From JARRNO01 sp037384885 (GTDB lineage: Bacteria > Acidobacteriota > UBA4820 > DSQY01), in assembly GCA_037384885.1 (NCBI GenBank), contig JARRNO010000020.1, positions 1 through 15,003 on the forward strand: DNA of 15,003 nucleotides, read 5' to 3'. The notes beneath the pieces are model-generated. The model did not search any database. It saw nothing but the letters and a program-made list of their open reading frames with translations, and had not been told where the DNA came from. Positions 13,601-15,003 of the stretch are shown in pieces (within the stretch, counting starts at the first letter, position 1; each line of letters opens with the position of its first letter). The translations under genes were made by a program, and so were the position numbers.

Positions 13601-13985
13601 GACGCCATTCCAGGGACACGGCCCATGGAAGACACACTGCGCCAACGGCCTCCTGGAGACCGACCTGAGGGTTCTGCCCTCCTGTTATTCTCCCGATCAG
13701 CCGTGCGCGATCGACACGGTGACCGTCAACGGCGGCAGCTTGACCCTTTCCTGGAGCGACCCAAATTCAGGCAACCAGGAGACGGGCTGGGACATCCGCC
13801 GGTCGAGCGACCCGTCCCTCGCGAAAGACACCTGGCCGATCATCGGGCAGAACATCCAGGATGAAGATCCCGGAACGCCGGGGATCCAGTGGACCGATAC
13901 GACCGGCGACATTTCCGCTTCGGGCGTCTGGTACTACGAGGTGACGGCCTACAATGCGACATGCGGCAAGGAAGGGCCTTACTGA
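10650..13985 (+). CDS. FG-GAP/integrin-alpha-type beta-propeller protein, main part
   Basis: 1,111 residues from a GTG, but the frame is open from 10575, directly after the TAG that ends the N-terminal part. There is no ribosome binding site before the GTG. The first 55 residues (DFYSKGNVSVLHYSGLKVTD, ending YPVTVDPF) form a small beta module that normally precedes such repeats. Residues about 62-879 hold 14 FG-GAP repeats, each with a calcium loop of the form DVNGDGYSD and a G(K/R)(V/A)YLYLGSASGL strand. Residues about 880-1111 form Ig/Fn3-like modules with several cysteines, ending YYEVTAYNATCGKEGPY. FG-GAP blades build seven-bladed calcium-binding propellers used in adhesion. With the N-terminal part the whole gene would encode about 1,326 residues and be exported. 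It is divergent from the cytochrome gene. Stop is TGA. Confidence 0.8.
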   Translation: MDFYSKGNVSVLHYSGLKVTDATGRTLPARFEGISGGIRIAVNDANAVYPVTVDPFATTPAWTANGEGGYNNFGYCVATAGDVNGDGYSDVLVGSYGYAGGGGTGKVYLYLGSASGLSAGPAWTAVGENGGDYFGYCVATAGDVNGDGYSDVVVGAPHFSGSTGKVYVYLGSASGLPASPSWTMTGEAGGDNFGYSLSTAGDVNGNGYSDVIIGAYGNNSGAGKVYVYFGGASGLAASPAWTMGGQGGGDNFGFTVATAGDVNGDGYADVIIGAPHNAGNTGKAYLYLGGASGPSASPDWTAAGAATNDYFAQCVATAGDVDGDGYADVIIGEPYKSDYTGEVYLYSGSATGLSSSPSWTAGGGTSSLFGRSVATAGDINGDGYADIIVGVPYNSGYASGGAVIYLGGPSGPSASYGLSGDSQQSQFGWSVATAGDVNGDGLSAVIIGAQRESGFVGKAFLYLGGASGVAPGASWHIAGENGNDQFGFSVASAGDVNGDGYGDVIIGAVNYGSGTGKAYLFLGSAIGLSVTPAWTAVGETAGSNFGGCVASAGDVNGDGYADVIIGARFADGGAGKVYLFEGSASGLAGAPAWSATGQTSSDNFGGSVATAGDVNGDGYSDIIVGASGVNGYTGRAYLYPGSPAGPSAIPAWSATSTTSGSQFGCAVATAGDVNGDGYSDVIVAAYWDAGGAGRAYVYLGSPAGLSTNPVWTATGESSNAFLGTVGTAGDVNRDGYSDVLVGSYGYASYTGKVRLYLGSASGLSTSPSWSAIGEHYSDNFGSALATAGDVNGDGYSDVIVAANGYAGASHQGKAYLYLGSASGLSSNPDWTGTGAANYDYFGFCVATAGDVNGDGFSDVIVGASGTNGSTGEVSVFQGGPRPTIATFPQQLRADGSTPICPLGQANDGLFRLSLLGRTPFGRGKVKLEWQIAPLGYLYPGSSPLSSGPSWHDSGTAGVTLSPTLQLNLAAPYVWRMRAKYDLATTPFQGHGPWKTHCANGLLETDLRVLPSCYSPDQPCAIDTVTVNGGSLTLSWSDPNSGNQETGWDIRRSSDPSLAKDTWPIIGQNIQDEDPGTPGIQWTDTTGDISASGVWYYEVTAYNATCGKEGPY
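10833..13287 (+). repeat. Fourteen FG-GAP repeats coded in tandem
   Basis: Fourteen units of about 55-60 codons are each marked by a GDVNGDG-type loop preceded by ATAG. Exceptions in the loop are NGNG (unit 3), DVDGDG (5), DINGDG (6), LSA instead of YSD (7) and NRDG (12), so units 3, 7 and 12 may bind calcium less well. Units are similar at DNA level too (GACGTGAACGGCGACGG recurs), a substrate for recombination and for assembly error. Confidence 0.85.
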
Positions 13986-14006
13986 GGGCTGCTTAACAGC
14001 CCTCAG
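13982..14006 (+). terminator. Perfect 10-bp hairpin over the FG-GAP stop codon
   Basis: CTGAGGGCTG and CAGCCCTCAG form a perfect 10-bp stem around a CTTAA loop, and the left arm contains the TGA stop (13983-13985). No T-run follows, so it is not a standard intrinsic terminator. It may block 3' exonucleases or act with a termination factor. Confidence 0.5.
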
Positions 14007-14007
14007 C

Positions 14008-14040
14008 GTGAAGAGGTGAAGAAGCAAGGCAGCTAGGAAG
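14008..14040 (+). repeat. GTGAAGA repeat downstream of a CDS, copy 2
   Basis: Two GTGAAGA units (14008-14014 and 14016-14022) are followed by AGCTAGGAAG at 14031-14040. This mirrors the arrangement after the HExxH gene stop at 5077-5100, again about 23 nt past a stop codon. Confidence 0.5.
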
Positions 14041-14051
14041 TTCGCGGGTGT

Positions 14052-14068
14052 TCCTTCGCAAGCAAGGA
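14052..14068 (-). repeat. Degenerate family B palindrome
   Basis: TCCTT and AAGGA flank CGCAAGC, an eroded version of the TCCTTTG-CAAG-CAAAGGA hairpin at 1863. The flanking GCTACA is lost. It is read as a decayed copy because the loop word GCAAGC is preserved. Confidence 0.35.
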
Positions 14069-14077
14069 TTGAATAGT

Positions 14078-14095
14078 TGGCCGCTGGCGCGGCCA
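14078..14095. repeat. Perfect hairpin TGGCCGC/GCGGCCA
   Basis: A 7-bp perfect stem surrounds a TGGC loop. It sits between the GTGAAGA and GTGAAWC repeats. No tag is evident at either foot, so its link to the REP-like families is uncertain. Confidence 0.4.
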
Positions 14096-14102
14096 GCGAG
14101 TC

Positions 14103-14123
14103 GTGAATCGTGAAACGTGAATC
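14103..14123 (+). repeat. GTGAAWC heptamer tandem repeat, copy 2
   Basis: GTGAATC, GTGAAAC and GTGAATC are head to tail. It pairs with the triplet at 1778-1798, and GGGATTGCC follows here where GGGATTACC follows there. The shared order indicates a common composite repeat. Confidence 0.6.
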
Positions 14124-14154
14124 GCGGGCGTGGGATTGCCGTTGCGGGGGGTGG

Positions 14155-14180
14155 TCGCGGCTGGAAGCCGCTCCCACAGG
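14155..14180 (-). repeat. REP-like palindrome, family A copy 2
   Basis: Minus-strand reading: CCTGTGGGAG, then arms GCGGCT and AGCCGC around a TCC loop, then GA. The GGGAG tag is at the 5' foot. It is identical in stem to the copies at 14247 and 14431 and lies head to head with copy 3. Confidence 0.7.
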
Positions 14181-14197
14181 CGGTAAACTTTCTCCTC

Positions 14198-14221
14198 TGT
14201 GGGAGCACCATCCTGGTGCGA
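14198..14221 (+). repeat. REP-like palindrome, family A copy 3, opposite orientation
   Basis: Plus-strand reading: TGTGGGAG, arms GCACCA and TGGTGC around a TCC loop, then GA. Tag, loop and 3' GA match the other family A copies while the stem has compensated changes. It faces copy 2, 18 nt away. Confidence 0.65.
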
Positions 14222-14246
14222 CCCAACGGCTCGATGCTAAAGATAA

Positions 14247-14272
14247 TCGCGGCTGGAAGCCGCTCCCGCAGG
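14247..14272 (-). repeat. REP-like palindrome, family A copy 4
   Basis: The same stem GCGGCT/AGCCGC and TCC loop as copy 2, with CCTGCGGGAG as the tagged flank (one base different from CCTGTGGGAG). Minus-strand orientation. Confidence 0.7.
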
Positions 14273-14372
14273 GGCCGCAAAGCGGCCAGTGTCTTGTGAA
14301 AAGTGACTGGTGTTTTGTTCCGCGGGCAATCCTCCGTAGGCAAAGATGTGAACTGCATGCCGTTGAGGGCTT

Positions 14373-14400
14373 CGGCCTTTGGCAAGCAAAGGCCGCTACA
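14373..14400 (-). repeat. REP-like palindrome, family B copy 3
   Basis: A 9-bp perfect stem, CGGCCTTTG and CAAAGGCCG, encloses a GCAAG loop, followed by CTACA (TGTAG at the minus-strand foot). Upstream words CAAAGATGTGAA and GCCGTTG match the lead-in of copy 1 at 1830-1860. Confidence 0.65.
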
Positions 14401-14430
14401 TTGTGGAGAGTTTGCCGTTACGGGGTGTGG

Positions 14431-14454
14431 TCGCGGCTGGAAGCCGCTCCCGCA
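14431..14454 (-). repeat. REP-like palindrome, family A copy 5
   Basis: Stem GCGGCT/AGCCGC, TCC loop and a GCGGGAG tag on the minus strand. The preceding GTGGTCGCGG repeats the left flank of copy 2 at 14151, so the repeat unit extends beyond the palindrome. Confidence 0.68.
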
Positions 14455-14458
14455 AATA

Positions 14459-14488
14459 GGTAGGGTGGGCATGAATGCCCACCTTTTT
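14459..14488 (+). terminator. Family C palindrome with T-run, terminator-like
   Basis: A GGTAG tag (14459-14463), an 8-bp stem GGTGGGCA and TGCCCACC with a TGAA loop, then TTTTT (14484-14488). This is a good intrinsic-terminator shape on the plus strand and is related to the palindrome at 5163. No gene ends close upstream, so it may act as an insulator for the genes at 14597 onward. Confidence 0.5.
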
Positions 14489-14596
14489 CATACAGGCCGA
14501 AAAACGGTCCTTTGTGCTAGGCTGTTCTCAGATCGAAACCGGCAGGGAGATTTGGAGGAGCGGGCCAAGACCTGGTCAGCAGAATTGGGAGCAGTC

Positions 14597-14701
14597 ATGA
14601 ACGAAAGAATGAATGGCGGGCGGAAATCTCAAGGGAAGAACCCTACTCGGGCGGGAGACCGGACCGGCAGTGTCTGCCGTGAGTTTCTGGTGCCTGGGTG
14701 A
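14597..14701 (+). CDS. Tiny ORF overlapping a small membrane protein gene
   Basis: 34 residues, strongly basic and polar (NERMNGGRKSQGKNPTRAGD), with a GGGAG site 5 nt before the ATG. It stops at TGA, and its last four bases (GTGA, 14698-14701) contain the GTG start of the following gene. That overlap and the lack of a ribosome binding site before the GTG suggest a leader ORF that couples translation. No homology is recognised, and it may not be a real gene. Confidence 0.25.
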   Translation: MNERMNGGRKSQGKNPTRAGDRTGSVCREFLVPG

Positions 14702-14976
14702 TCGGGCTGCCGGTCAATGCCGTGCTTGTTGTGCTTTCGGTGTTGGTGTTCGTGTTCGTTCTTCAAGACTACCTGTCGGTCAATCTCACGTATCTGTCCT
14801 TCTACGCGGTGCCGGTCATTATTTTCCCGTTCAATCTGTTTGTCGGATATATGACAGTCCGTTCGGGAAAGCGGGCGGTCCGGTATCTGCTGGCCGCGGT
14901 TGCGGCGATCGGGCTGACGATTCTGTTCGGTCTGGCCTTCCATTTCGTGATGTCGCTGTTCCTGCTGCGGCATTAG
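14698..14976 (+). CDS. Small two- to three-helix membrane protein, unknown function
   Basis: 92 residues, mostly hydrophobic: VNAVLVVLSVLVFVFVLQDY (helix 1), a mid segment LSFYAVPVIIFPFNLFVGYM (helix 2), a short basic loop RSGKRAVRY, then LLAAVAAIGLTILFGLAF running to VMSLFLLRH (helix 3). The frame is closed upstream by a TGA at 14680, so GTG 14698 is the first usable start. It has no strong ribosome binding site and overlaps a tiny upstream ORF by GTGA, which may couple its translation. I do not recognise the family. An inner-membrane location is inferred from the helices and the basic loop. Confidence 0.6.
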   Translation: MIGLPVNAVLVVLSVLVFVFVLQDYLSVNLTYLSFYAVPVIIFPFNLFVGYMTVRSGKRAVRYLLAAVAAIGLTILFGLAFHFVMSLFLLRH

Positions 14977-15003
14977 GCGCCCAGACGGCAGACGGACATG
15001 GCC

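Larger units (their letters stand above)
13986..14596. other. Gene-free REP and heptamer cluster
   Basis: No gene is supported in these 611 bases; open frames here cross the repeats and have no domain. Contents in order: the stop-codon hairpin, GTGAAGA repeats, a decayed family B stem (14052-14068), a TGGCCGC/GCGGCCA hairpin (14078-14095), GTGAAWC heptamers, four family A palindromes in both orientations, one family B and one family C palindrome. The last 100 bases before 14597 look unique. Confidence 0.65.

Noticed and set aside
14150..14460. CRISPR array
   Set aside because: The repeats are palindromes in both orientations with irregular spacing and differing stems. There are no uniform repeats with equal-length unique spacers and no cas genes.

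Overview
The window is about 60% GC by eye and bacterial. Shine-Dalgarno sites are G-rich, several proteins carry Sec-type signal peptides, and there is a secreted five-heme cytochrome plus a long extracellular FG-GAP (integrin-type) protein. That mix, with many small palindromic repeats between genes, fits a free-living Gram-negative with a complex cell surface (Acidobacteriota, Myxococcota or Desulfobacterota-like lineages come to mind). No marker gene fixes the phylum, so the assignment is a guess.

Layout. 1-349: no convincing gene; one REP-like palindrome and a possible mobile-element edge. 350-1686 (minus): a toxin-first HigB/HigA-type toxin-antitoxin pair with a perfect inverted repeat over its ribosome binding site and start codon, then a small SRPBCC-fold protein downstream. 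1687-2023: gene-free, packed with short palindromes and heptamer repeats. 2024-3526 (minus): an AbiEi/AbiEii type IV toxin-antitoxin (phage-defence) pair. 3652-5052 (plus): a secreted HExxH putative metallopeptidase. 5228-5938 (minus): a membrane protein of CPBP-protease-like layout, cut in two by one in-frame TAA. 6156-7328 (plus): ChrA-type chromate transporter with both CHR halves. 7422-9797 (minus): secreted pentaheme c-type cytochrome with an Ig/Fn3-like C-terminus. 10002-13985 (plus), divergent from it: a secreted FG-GAP protein of about 1,326 residues with 14 calcium-loop repeats (2 x 7 blades), cut by one in-frame TAG. 13986-14596: a gene-free REP cluster. 14597-14976 (plus): a small membrane protein, possibly coupled to a tiny upstream ORF.

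How it fits together. The left third is an accessory/defence stretch of two unrelated toxin-antitoxin modules separated by repeat DNA. The right two thirds is cell-envelope and export functions: a protease, a membrane protein, an oxyanion transporter, an exported multiheme cytochrome and a surface beta-propeller protein. The cytochrome and FG-GAP genes are back to back with promoter-like hexamers facing both ways, so they may be co-regulated.

The most unusual signals are (i) a dense set of hairpins in several sequence families that nearly all carry a GTAG or GGAG tag at the 5' foot, with paired base changes between copies, as expected of REP elements mobilised by a RAYT transposase not present here; (ii) two otherwise intact genes each broken by a single in-frame stop (TAA and TAG), although both codons end other genes in the window; and (iii) the 14-blade propeller.
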